Below are positions 1 through 8,250 of a stretch of 21,021 nucleotides of DNA, piece after piece. The stretch is from JBBFMJ01 sp037441225. GTDB taxonomy: Bacteria; Acidobacteriota; Thermoanaerobaculia; UBA2201. The stretch is taken from contig JBBISU010000053.1 in NCBI GenBank assembly GCA_037441225.1, positions 1 to 21,021 of the forward strand, given 5' to 3'. Position 1 is the stretch's first letter. Every line of letters starts with the position of its first letter. The notes beneath the pieces were generated by a model that was not told the DNA's origin, made no database searches, and saw only the letters and a list, made by a program, of their open reading frames with translations. A program made the position numbers and the translations under genes.

Positions 1-873
1 CATTGTTCCCTGAACCAGTTCCATTGCAAGTGTCCGTAAATGTTGATGACTGATATTTAAGGGATGGCACACAAGCAGAAAGTCTTGAGATCTCAATGTC
101 ATCAATATACCATCCTTCAAAGGTAACACTAACATCACTTGAAAAGTAAAATCTTAAATTTATCAAACCATTATAATTTGCAAGGTCTATATCTCTATAA
201 ACCCAACCATTTGAAATTCCATCATAAGGCGTAATTATATCAAACCAATTTGTTCCTCCATTTATACTTATTTGTATATGACAGAAATCAAAATATATTT
301 CTGTCTGATAATACTCCCAAAACCTTAAATGATATCCATGCCCAGGTCCTCCCAAATCAATTGCTTTGCTATAAGTTAAATATGTATCGACATTATTTTC
401 ATAAATGCCAGGGCAGTCAACTGAACCTGCTTTAAAAGAATAGGAGCCAGAATTTGACTTGCAAGTATCTCTATGCCAAATGGAATTACCACCTCCGCTT
501 GCAACCCAATCTCCTGTATTTGTTTCTACATCATCAAATAATGCATACTCCTTACCTAATGTTTCAAAGGAATAAAAGTTGCCATTATTGTCATCTGTTG
601 CTTCATTATTATTTACATCCTTTGACTTCACAAAATAATAATACTTAGTACAACTTGAAAGTTGACTTAGATTTACAATGTGATTTGTTGTTAAGCCGGT
701 GTATATCTTAGAATAGAGAGAAGGTGGAACTGAAGTATCATAAACAACTTTGCTATCTGAAATTTCATTTGTATTCCAAATTATATCTGCTGAACTATCA
801 GTTATATTTATTGCCTGCACATTTGAAATTACAGGTGGAATACAATCTGCTGTTGCATAATCATATTTTGGTA
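1..873 (-). CDS. 3' continuation of the giant metallopeptidase (FN3 plus jelly-roll domain), incomplete at window edge
   Basis: Reading the minus strand from 871 (CCA AAA TAT GAT) gives an open frame to position 1 with no stop. It begins PKYDYATADCIPPVISNV, matching the start of the FN3 module before the gap, so this is the same gene. An FN3 domain comes first, ending near NGNFYSFETLG. A domain of about 150 residues follows (LFDDVETNTGDW ... FEGWYIDDIEIS), with Trp/Asp-Asp motifs resembling the jelly-roll modules of M6 peptidases (immune inhibitor A) and MAM-like domains. The last visible residues (DTCNGTGSGNN) resemble the start of another beta-sandwich. The frame is shifted relative to the 5' part if the 100 Ns are counted literally, which only shows that the N-run length is a placeholder. 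No stop codon is in the window. Confidence 0.82.
819..873 (-). repeat. 55-nt exact direct repeat, downstream edge of gap (copy of 1247-1301)
   Basis: Identical to 1247-1301 over 55 bases, diverging at the next base (818 is c, 1246 is t). It encodes PKYDYATADCIPPVISNV, the junction between the second sandwich-like module and the next FN3. Confidence 0.95.
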
Positions 874-973
874 NNNNNNNNNNNNNNNNNNNNNNNNNNN
901 NNNNNNNNNNNNNNNNNNNNNNNNNNNNNNNNNNNNNNNNNNNNNNNNNNNNNNNNNNNNNNNNNNNNNNNNN
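874..973. other. Assembly gap (100 N placeholder) inside the metallopeptidase gene
   Basis: Exactly 100 Ns. For the reading frame to continue, the true length must be 2 modulo 3, and 100 is 1 modulo 3, so the run is not a measured size. Both edges are exact 55-nt copies of the two ends of the segment 1302-2470. That segment is 1169 nt long, which is 2 modulo 3 and would restore the frame. The missing sequence is therefore probably a second copy of the kelch module. Confidence 0.95.
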
Positions 974-1028
974 CCAGTAAATTCTGTTGTTGTAAAACTA
1001 TAACATAAACCTCCATTGTCATCGGTTG
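974..1028 (-). repeat. 55-nt exact direct repeat, upstream edge of gap (copy of 2471-2525)
   Basis: These 55 bases are identical to 2471-2525 and diverge at the next base (1029 is a, 2526 is c). They encode the end of an FN3 domain (DDNGGLCYSFTTTEFTG). In the other copy the kelch propeller follows directly. Confidence 0.95.
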
Positions 1029-4000
1029 AACTATTTCCATAGGGATCTGTAGAACTTACTATAAAATAATATGTTGTGACAGGCGTAAGTCCTGTAAGCA
1101 CTAATGAATGATTTATTACATAAGAAAAATTTGACCTTTGATCTGTAAGAGATGAGCATGATAATCCATAGTATACGATGCTATTTGATACCTCATTTGT
1201 GTTCCAGTTTACTGTTGCTTTGTCCCCCAAAATATTTGTTACATTTACATTTGAAATTACAGGTGGAATACAATCTGCTGTTGCATAATCATATTTTGGT
1301 ACATTGTTCCCACCTTGTCCATCATCTGCATCTATATACAAAGCAGTTATTGTATCATTATTTGCTACACTTAAAAATCCATCTCCATTAACTGGCGGGG
1401 ATGATGTAGTTGGAAATACTCCTCTAAATATCCCACTATTTGCTGGATCTTCCGTCAATTGTACATTTTCACTTGTGCTTTCTGTTGTGCTGTAAACCTG
1501 TATTATGTGGCTTCCTTCACCTAATAAATCCAAATCTTCTAATCTGAAAGAAATTGTATCATTACAGCCATATATATCCCTTTCCATTTCTATTATCCCA
1601 TTTGAACTATTTGCCCTACATGGTGCAGGTAAATTGTATAATAACTCTTCCATTGTCCCTCCACCAAAAGCATATATTCCTCCATCCCCTAAATTTATAT
1701 CTGAATTTGCATAAACAGAACCAAAACCTGCTCTATCATATATCATTTCTGGACCTTCTATGAAACCATTTGATTGAATGTCATAAATATCAAGTTTCCT
1801 TGTGGAGTTCCAATTTGTGTCTAACCCACCAAAGATATAAATTTTTCCATTTGCATAAACTGCTTGATGATATATGTGTCCATTTGGAAGCTGTGGCAGG
1901 TTTGTTTCCCATTCTTCTGTTGTTGGATTAAACCTTACAAATGTATTTGGATTAAAACCTCCTCCTGTCAAATATATCTTTCCATCATAAGGTGAATAAA
2001 CTGCAACTTGTGCATAGTCATAATAATCATTAAAACCTAAATCATACCAAGTATCTGATGTTGAATCATATTTATAAATGTTGGTATTTACATTATACCA
2101 ATCAGGTGTCCCACCAAAGACATAAATGAAATTGCCTGCTTGTGCACAAGCATGAGCAGAAAGAGTTGTTGGCATAGATGCTTTTTCTTCCCAAGTATCA
2201 TTTACTGTGTCGTAAGAATATAATTTGTCAGTGGGATAATCAGATGAATCATCTCCACCAGGAATATAAATTTTATCCCCTATAACTGCTGAGCAATATA
2301 AAGAATCCATATATTGTGGAAAGTCAGTTTTTTGTATCCATTGAAGCGTACTTGTATCATAAAAGTAGTTATAATTGCCGTTTCCAATTGAGTAAAAACC
2401 ACAACCTTCAATTGTGGCTCCTACATTTCCATAATAAATATTTACAGGCATTGCTGTTGTCTCTGTCCAACCAGTAAATTCTGTTGTTGTAAAACTATAA
2501 CATAAACCTCCATTGTCATCGGTTGCTAGATTTCCTGCCTCATCAGAAGAGCTTACCCTATAGTAATATGTCGTAAGAGGCGTAAGCCCTGAAAGCAAAA
2601 CATTGTGGCTTGTAACATAACTTGATGAAGATGCTTGTAAGCTCAGGGATGAACAGGATAAGCCATAATCAACTTTGCTATTTGAATTTTCATTTGTATT
2701 CCATACTATATTTGCTTTATCGCCCATAATATCTATTGCTTGAACATTGCTTATAATTGGTGCTGTACAATCAATTGATTTTTCTATATCAACATTTACA
2801 TTCGGTATTCCACACCAGTCAGGATCTATATATCTTATAAATAATGTATCTCCATCAGAGACCCTCACTTCTATAGGACCAGGCGTTGATGAAGTTGTTG
2901 TTGTAAAACTTCCAACAAAATTGTATGAACCAGGTGGATTTTCTGTTAATGTTATTATCTTATGAGTCCCATCAGTTGTTGACCATATCTCAACTTGAAC
3001 GGGAAGAACTACAGTTGAATCTAAGACAGTTACATTTACAATATCTGAACAATTATAAGAATTTTTATCTGTGATAATACTTCCTGCACAAGGCTGAGGC
3101 GTTAATTCCATGCAGTTGCTCATTGGACTTACACAAGAATCATTGTTTGTTGCTGCTTGAATCCTATAATAATATGCTATTCCATTTGCAAGAGGTGAAT
3201 CTGTAAAGCTTGTGTCTGGTTCCAATACTGTTCCAACCCTTGTAAAACCCCAATCACAGGATGTCTCATTCCTATAAATAAGATATCTTGTAGCATTGGG
3301 AATTGAATCCCAGCTTAAATTAATTGAATTGCTTCCTATTGTACCAGAAAGATTTGGAGTTGAAAGGTTAGGACAGGAGGTCTGGTTTTGATTTGCTGGA
3401 TCTGAGGCATTACCACAAGCAATATTATGCCTTGCAAGTGCTTGATATATACAAGCGGCATGGGGCGTTCCATTTGCTGGTCCATCCCCATCATCATCTA
3501 TTGCTCTAAATAATGTATATAATGTATTCCCACCACAGCCATTTGAAGAAGGGGGGGTACAGTTATACATATCTCCAAGCTGGGGCATAGAAGAATAAAA
3601 TAATCTGTCAACTAATTGCCAAGCACTGCTTTGATCCATCCCACACAGAGTTGGAAGATCCCTCACTGCTAAATCCCATAAAGCTTGCGTTGAGATTCCT
3701 GATTCACAATGGTCTTCCCATCCACAAGGACCATTGTACCATCCTGCACCACCACAATCCCAGAAAGTCCCATAGTTTGCTGGTGTCCAGGGTGTGCTTG
3801 ATGTATGCTTTTCCCAGTCAGCATCCCTTATACCAGAACAAGAAGTGCAGCAGTCACCATAACCATGACAGTTATAACCCGAACCACCTGGTTCTGCCCC
3901 ACAACCCATATTCAATGTTTCAAAAAATCCACCACCTGCACAGGACTGATGGGTTTGCATTATTGCTGTCCAGTCTGCCCTTGTTTCAACTGGTGGCGAA

Positions 4001-5406
4001 TCTCCACCAGATCCATCATTGTCATCCATCCCATGTCCCCATTCATGCAAAGATACCCCTGGCAACTCCCCTGTATTTCCACATCCTCCTCCACTTCTGA
4101 AAAAATTAACTGATGTTCCATCCCAATAAGCATTGCAGGTTTGATTTATGTTTACATTGTCAGTTAATAAACCTTGAAGCCAGGTGTTCTCTGATAGATA
4201 TGTATATGCTTTTATCTTTATTTGTGCTACATTCCAATATTGTGTCCTTGAAGAATGGGTGTTTCCTTCTCCTCCAAACCCCGGTGTTGAGCAATCAGTT
4301 CCACCAGATGTTCCAAAATCAATTATTCCTTGTGCATCTGATGTCAAAGATATTGAACCACAATAATCATATATACCAACTGCCCCTACATTTCCTGCAG
4401 AACCAATCCTTCCAACCATTGTGGATGTCCCATTTGTACCAGGGAAAGAACCTGATATATCTGCATAAAGGTTTGAACCATAATCACAATATGGAAATGG
4501 CATAACTTCTTCAACCCTTGTTGGGTTCATATCTGTTTTATAAACCCCACCCTTTATTAACCCATATTTGTTTGAATCCACAAACTCAATTACCTCTCCT
4601 GTATGGGCATCTATCTTTGCGCTCCAAGTTCCCAATACCCCCTGCCTTCTAAATTTTAAATTATAAACTAAAAGATAATCAATACCTTTCCCAAAATTTC
4701 CATTAAAAGAATCAGGATCCATACCCTTTGGCGTTATTGGAACAATTGAAAGCTTTCCTTTTTCAATTACTTCATCTGAAAAATACAAATTTCCTTGTAA
4801 GTATTTCCTTAGAATTTCCCATACTTCATTTACCATAAAATTTGGAACTGGATCAATTTTTATTTCCCCAAGGCTTTGTAGTGATACATTTATTAGATTC
4901 CCATTGTTTATTAAAAAATAAACTGATCCACCTTCTACTTCAATCCCTTCATAATAAGCTTGAAACCTTAATGTATAAATACTATCCCCAATTTTTGTTG
5001 AACCTTCTTTATCTAAAGTTAATTGATATTTTTCAATAAGAAAAACATCTTTATAGGTTTCAAGAAAATTTCTTGCTTTTTTTTCCAAAAATTCAATTGA
5101 TACATCTTTTTGGGATTTTGAAATCCATTGGATTGCTCCTCCTTCTAAGAGAGAAACCCTTCCTGTCCTTTCATCAATAAAGACCCTCCAATCCTTGCCT
5201 AAATTTTGAAGCATATTTTGATAAGAGGAGTAATTTGGAACTTTATCTTTAATTTCTTCCAGTTTTGAAATTGTCCTTGGAACTCTTAAAAAAGGTGCTC
5301 TGTAAAAGAACTTATCAAATTCTGTCTGATTTTCTTCCTTTTTAAAAGAAAAAACATTTAAAGCTAATAAAAAAATAAAAAAAAAATAGAAAGTTTTTTC
5401 ATACAA
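974..5406 (-). CDS. Giant secreted zinc metallopeptidase with FN3 and kelch modules (5' part, up to assembly gap)
   Basis: Probable extracellular zinc endopeptidase; its substrate is not evident. Numbering residues from a TTG at 5406: hydrophobic signal peptide about 5-21; FTP/PepSY-like propeptide about 25-290; Cys-rich catalytic region about 300-675 with HEWGH at 454-458 and a candidate third ligand Glu474 in ETRAD; an acidic DDDGDGPANGTPH stretch that could bind calcium; FN3 about 678-767; a beta-sandwich-like module about 768-875; FN3 about 878-978; six kelch blades (IYIPGG, IYVFGG, IYLTGG, IYIFGG, IYAFGG) about 979-1260; a second sandwich-like module about 1262-1372; FN3 about 1377-1478, then the gap. 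The HExxH-x15-E spacing fits a gluzincin; M36-like is my best guess. Start is uncertain: TTG 5406 lies only 1 nt from the Shine-Dalgarno, while ATG 5402 is ideally spaced but one base out of frame. The frame continues past the gap at 1-873. Confidence 0.85.
1247..1301 (-). repeat. 55-nt exact direct repeat, exit of the assembled kelch module
   Basis: Identical to 819-873. Together with the 974-1028 / 2471-2525 pair it delimits a segment of 1169 nt (1302-2470) that is the candidate content of the gap. Confidence 0.95.
1302..2470 (-). repeat. Putative repeat unit: kelch propeller plus sandwich-like domain, second copy probably hidden in the gap
   Basis: The segment encodes six kelch-type blades (each with a GG doublet and a later aromatic/Trp strand), then a domain of about 110 residues beginning CRANSSNGIIEMERD. 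Only one copy is assembled, but both borders recur exactly at the gap edges. With the adjoining FN3 it forms a 1497-nt (499-codon) period, measured from 2471 to 974. That a copy lies in the gap is inference. Confidence 0.6.
2471..2525 (-). repeat. 55-nt exact direct repeat, entry to the assembled kelch module
   Basis: Identical to 974-1028. It marks the FN3-to-kelch junction of the assembled module. The FN3 domains upstream of both copies are homologous but diverged at DNA level, so the exact identity is local. Confidence 0.95.
5377..5386 (-). repeat. T10 homopolymer (coding strand) in signal-peptide codons of the metallopeptidase
   Basis: Ten As on the plus strand (ten Ts in the coding strand), with a second run of seven at 5369-5375. 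Both lie within the first 13 codons. From ATG 5402 the frame reads MKKLSIFFLFFY and stops. One extra T in either run joins this start to the long frame and gives a standard signal peptide (for example MKKLSIFFFIFLLALNVF). Confidence 0.85.
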
Positions 5407-5407
5407 A

Positions 5408-5414
5408 CCTCCTT
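5408..5414 (-). promoter_or_regulatory. Shine-Dalgarno AAGGAGG of the metallopeptidase; decides the start
   Basis: A perfect AAGGAGG. ATG 5402-5400 lies 5 nt downstream, a usual distance. The in-frame TTG at 5406-5404 lies only 1 nt downstream, too close for normal initiation. The site therefore points to the ATG, which is out of frame in the sequence as given. Confidence 0.8.
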
Positions 5415-5430
5415 CAACTAAACTAATTAT

Positions 5431-5459
5431 ATTATAAAAAATTTTTATTGCAGTGTCAA
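5431..5459 (-). promoter_or_regulatory. Consensus sigma70-type promoter for the metallopeptidase
   Basis: The minus strand carries TTGACA (5459-5454), a 17-nt spacer (5453-5437) and TATAAT (5436-5431): both hexamers match consensus and the spacing is optimal. Initiation would be near 5424, giving a short leader of about 20 nt that contains the Shine-Dalgarno. It separates the gene from the upstream efp/ribosomal operon and implies strong housekeeping-sigma expression unless a regulator intervenes. No clear operator is seen. Confidence 0.8.
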
Positions 5460-5529
5460 GAATATTATTTTCTATTGCAACCTTGAAATTTATTGATAAA
5501 AAATTAAAATATATAAACCAACTAAAACT

Positions 5530-5550
5530 TTTTAAATTTATAATTTAAAA
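5530..5550 (-). terminator. A/T-only inverted repeat downstream of efp, weak terminator candidate
   Basis: A perfect 9-bp inverted repeat with a 3-nt loop (TTTTAAATT ATA AATTTAAAA), 15 nt after the efp stop. It has no G-C pairs and only a short, interrupted T-run after it, so it may not work as an intrinsic terminator. The rest of the 158-nt spacer 5407-5564 holds only the promoter and ribosome binding site of the next gene. Confidence 0.25.
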
Positions 5551-5564
5551 TTCTGAAGATTTTT

Positions 5565-6125
5565 TTAAGCTCGTTCTATGTATTTTCCATCCCTTGTATC
5601 AACTTTTATTTTATCCCCAACCTCTATGAATTGAGGAACTTGAACTACAAGTCCTGTTGATAGTTTTGCTGGTTTGAAAGAAGCAGTGGCTGTTGCTCCT
5701 TTTAAGTGTGGCTCTGTTTCAAGGACCTCTAAAACAACTGTTTGAGGCAATTCAATAGAAACAGGGTTTTGTTCATAAAATTGAACATCTACTACTGTTT
5801 CTGGGACAAGGTATTGAATTGCTTCTTGCAAGATTTCATCAGTTAATACTACTTGCTCAAAGGTCTCCATATTCATAAAGCAATGTCCATTATTATCAGA
5901 ATAAAGGTATTGCATTTGGTGTGTATCAAGTTCTGCTTTTTCTACCTTATCATCACTGGAAAACCTTTTTTCCCAAGCAATATTTGTTTTTAAATTCCTC
6001 ATTTTTACATGGATTATTGCTCTCCAGTTTCCAGGTGTAATATGGGTCATTGATAGTACTCTGTGGAGAGCGCCATCTATATTTAAAACTTGTCCTGGTC
6101 TTATCTGTGTTGCTGTAATTAACAT
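5565..6125 (-). CDS. efp: Translation elongation factor P
   Basis: EF-P binds next to the P-site tRNA and relieves ribosome stalling at polyproline. The 186 residues match the family length. The N-terminal KOW-like domain starts MLITATQIRPGQVLNIDG. The C-terminal OB domain carries the usual ending GLVVQVPQFIEVGDKIKVDT. The tip loop, PGKG in E. coli with modified Lys34, here reads THITPGNWRA, so Asn33 sits at the modified position and neither lysylation nor rhamnosylation could occur there. The gene starts 2 nt after the rplQ stop and is probably translationally coupled to it, making it the last gene of the ribosomal operon. Confidence 0.95.
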   Translation of the reverse strand: MLITATQIRPGQVLNIDGALHRVLSMTHITPGNWRAIIHVKMRNLKTNIAWEKRFSSDDKVEKAELDTHQMQYLYSDNNGHCFMNMETFEQVVLTDEILQEAIQYLVPETVVDVQFYEQNPVSIELPQTVVLEVLETEPHLKGATATASFKPAKLSTGLVVQVPQFIEVGDKIKVDTRDGKYIERA

Positions 6126-6127
6126 AT

Positions 6128-6529
6128 TTATTTACCCTTTTCCTTTTTTTCTTTTTTCTTCTTTGGCTTAAAGACATATCCAACATATTCAATTAAAGCC
6201 ATCTCTGCACCATCTCCATCTCTTTTTCCCAATTTTATAACCCTTGTATATCCACCTGCTCTATCCATAAATTTTGGAGCTAATTCTTCAAAGACCTTTT
6301 TTACCAATTTATGGTTTGGGATATACCTGTAAACCATTCTTTTAGCATGTAAATTTCCCTTCTTTCCCCAGGTTATTATTCTGTCAGCAAAATGTCTAAG
6401 TGCCTTTGCCTTAGGCAAAGTTGTTTCTATTCTTTCATTTTGAACCAGTCCTTTCAGCAAATTTCTAAACATTAAAATCCTATGTTCTGTCTTTCTTCCT
6501 AACTTTTTGCCAGCAACATTGTGTCTCAT
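6128..6529 (-). CDS. rplQ: 50S ribosomal protein L17
   Basis: 133 residues with the canonical L17 start MRHNVAGKKLGRKTEHR and the core FRNLLKGLVQNERIETTL. The middle block (DRAGGYTRVIKLGKRDGDGAEMA) is followed by a Lys-rich tail (PKKKKEKKEKGK). L17 sits on the solvent side near the exit tunnel. It follows rpoA as in the classical alpha operon, after a 58-nt spacer with GGGAGG ahead of the ATG, and is followed 2 nt later by efp. Confidence 0.97.
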   Translation of the reverse strand: MRHNVAGKKLGRKTEHRILMFRNLLKGLVQNERIETTLPKAKALRHFADRIITWGKKGNLHAKRMVYRYIPNHKLVKKVFEELAPKFMDRAGGYTRVIKLGKRDGDGAEMALIEYVGYVFKPKKKKEKKEKGK

Positions 6530-6587
6530 TTTTTTCCTCCCAATTAAAACTCAATTTTTTTGTATGCTATAAACTTTTATTTTCATA

Positions 6588-7562
6588 TCATTCTTCTTCG
6601 GAATCATCATTTGAAAGAGATAAGCCAATTTTCTTTAATGCCTCTATCAATTCTGTTAAAGATTTTTTTCCAAAATTTTTAATTTTTTCTAAATCTTTTT
6701 GTGAATAAGAAATCAAATCCTTTAGTGTTTCTATATTATTATTTTTTAAGCAATTTATTGCCCTTGTTGAAATGTCAAGTTCATCAATAGGCCTGTCAAG
6801 GGGATCATCTGCGGCTACTTCTTTTTTCTTTATTTTTTCAATGTCCTTTTCAAATTCTTCTTCGTATGCCTCTGGATCTTTTAAAAATATTTCTAAGTGT
6901 TTAGAAAGAAGTCCTACTGCTTCTTTTAATGCTTCAAGTGGAGTTATTGTTCCATTTGTTATAATTTGAAGTTCCAATTTTTCATAAATTGATAGACGCC
7001 CTACTCTTGCAGGAGAAACCATAAAATTAACTTTTTTTATTGGAGAATGGATTGAATCTAAGTATAGAAAATCAATATCTAAATCAGATTCTTTGTTTTC
7101 CTCAGAAGTGACATAACCCTTTGCCTTTTTTACCCTGCACCACATCTCCAATTCACCATCATTGTCTGATGTTGCAATATGACAATTTGGGTCAACAATT
7201 TTTATACTTGAATCTTGATCAAAATCTGCTGATTTGATTTCCTTATAACCCTTTGCTTTTAAGTGAATAATTTTTTCATCACTATTATATAAAATAATAG
7301 GAATTTTCTTTAAATTTAGCAAAATATGAGTTACATCTTCCTTTATTCCTGGAATGGTCGAAAATTCATGTTTTACTCCTTTTATCTTAACTGCTGTTAT
7401 AGCTGCACCTGGTATTGAAGATAAAAGAATTCTTCGGAGAGAATTACCAATTGTTGTTGCCCATCCCCTTTCAAAGGGTTGTGCAATAAAATGAGCATAA
7501 AAGGGGGTTATTGTCTTTTTATCATATTTCCAATTTTGAGGCATTTGAAAAGTCAAAGCCAT
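6588..7562 (-). CDS. rpoA: DNA-directed RNA polymerase subunit alpha
   Basis: The alpha dimer scaffolds assembly of beta and beta'. The 324 residues are the usual length. The N-terminal domain contains ERGWATTIGNSLRRILLSS, the dimerisation signature. An acidic/Lys linker (about 235-255) leads to the C-terminal helix-hairpin-helix domain. There STRAINCLK keeps the Arg, Asn, Cys and Leu used for UP-element DNA contacts in E. coli, and NFGKKSLTE matches the second contact region. The protein ends in an acidic tail (NDDSEEE). It lies between rpsD and rplQ, 51 nt downstream of rpsD, with a GGAGG site. Confidence 0.98.
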   Translation of the reverse strand: MALTFQMPQNWKYDKKTITPFYAHFIAQPFERGWATTIGNSLRRILLSSIPGAAITAVKIKGVKHEFSTIPGIKEDVTHILLNLKKIPIILYNSDEKIIHLKAKGYKEIKSADFDQDSSIKIVDPNCHIATSDNDGELEMWCRVKKAKGYVTSEENKESDLDIDFLYLDSIHSPIKKVNFMVSPARVGRLSIYEKLELQIITNGTITPLEALKEAVGLLSKHLEIFLKDPEAYEEEFEKDIEKIKKKEVAADDPLDRPIDELDISTRAINCLKNNNIETLKDLISYSQKDLEKIKNFGKKSLTELIEALKKIGLSLSNDDSEEE

Positions 7563-7613
7563 AAATCCTCCTAAATAACTTTTAATTTTTTAAAACACTT
7601 TTTATTTTCCATA

Positions 7614-8240
7614 TTACTTTGAATAAAGCTCAACAACAAGGGATTCCTGAAAAGGAACTTTTATGTCTTCCCTTGAAGGCATTGCAATTACTTTTCCAGT
7701 AGTATTTTTTATATCTAACTCTAACCATTGGGGAATTCCCCTTCCCCTTGCTGATTCTAAGTTTCCTTGAATTTGTACATTTTCTTTAAATTTTTCTCTC
7801 AAAGATACCTCCTGCCCAATTTTAACTGTATATGAAGGAATATCTACTTTTCTCCCATTTATAAGAATTGCACCATGTTTTATAAGCTGTCTTGCTTGAG
7901 CCCGTGAAGAAGCAAATCCCAATTGATATACCACATTATCAAGGCGTCTTTCAAGAAGAGAAAGTAAGTTTTCCCCTGTTGGTCCTTTCATCCTTTGTGC
8001 TACATCAAAGGTTTTTTTGAACTGTTTTTCTGCCAAGCCATAATAATATCTCATTTTTTGTTTCTCTTGCAATTGCAAACCATAGGCAGCAAGTTTTCTA
8101 CCCTTTTGTCCATGCTGACCTGGTGCATAATTTCTCCTTTCAAAACCACACTTTTCTTTATAGCACCTTTCTCCTTTTAAGAATAATTTTGCATGAAGAC
8201 GCCTGCAAACTCTACATTTAGGTCCTGTGTATCTTGCCAT
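7614..8240 (-). CDS. rpsD: 30S ribosomal protein S4 (zinc-binding form)
   Basis: S4 nucleates assembly of the 16S rRNA 5' domain and in many bacteria represses the alpha operon. 208 residues from ATG 8240, chosen because AAAGGAGGAAAA precedes it and the family starts MARYTGPK; the frame extends 15 residues upstream but only inside rpsK. Cys9, Cys12, Cys26 and Cys31 form a zinc site, so this is the C+ form. The S4 RNA-binding domain is at about 93-155 (ERRLDNVVYQLGF, SRAQARQLIKHGAI). The gene starts 10 nt after the rpsK stop. Confidence 0.97.
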   Translation of the reverse strand: MARYTGPKCRVCRRLHAKLFLKGERCYKEKCGFERRNYAPGQHGQKGRKLAAYGLQLQEKQKMRYYYGLAEKQFKKTFDVAQRMKGPTGENLLSLLERRLDNVVYQLGFASSRAQARQLIKHGAILINGRKVDIPSYTVKIGQEVSLREKFKENVQIQGNLESARGRGIPQWLELDIKNTTGKVIAMPSREDIKVPFQESLVVELYSK

Positions 8241-8250
8241 TTTTCCTCCT

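Noticed and set aside
829..973. C-terminal end of the protease at 829 when the Ns are read as codons
   Set aside because: The tail after the Ns is out of frame with the clear FN3 coding on the same strand from 871; the stop is an artefact of the 100-N placeholder.
1..1770. Several plus-strand frames of 60-94 codons opposite the FN3/kelch region
   Set aside because: They are shadows of the minus-strand gene with skewed Leu/His/Tyr composition; one runs through the N gap.
3651..4113. Plus-strand open frames of 149 and 102 codons opposite the peptidase domain
   Set aside because: They lie antisense to a well-supported coding region, have low-complexity His/Leu/Ser composition, no ribosome binding site and no recognisable family.
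5407..5564. Small RNA or riboswitch in the efp-protease spacer
   Set aside because: After the promoter, the leader is only about 20 nt and the remaining A/T-rich sequence shows no structure beyond one A/T-only inverted repeat.
5953..6192. Minus-strand 79-codon frame across the rplQ-efp junction
   Set aside because: Overlaps both genes in another frame; Lys-rich composition is read from the rplQ tail out of frame.
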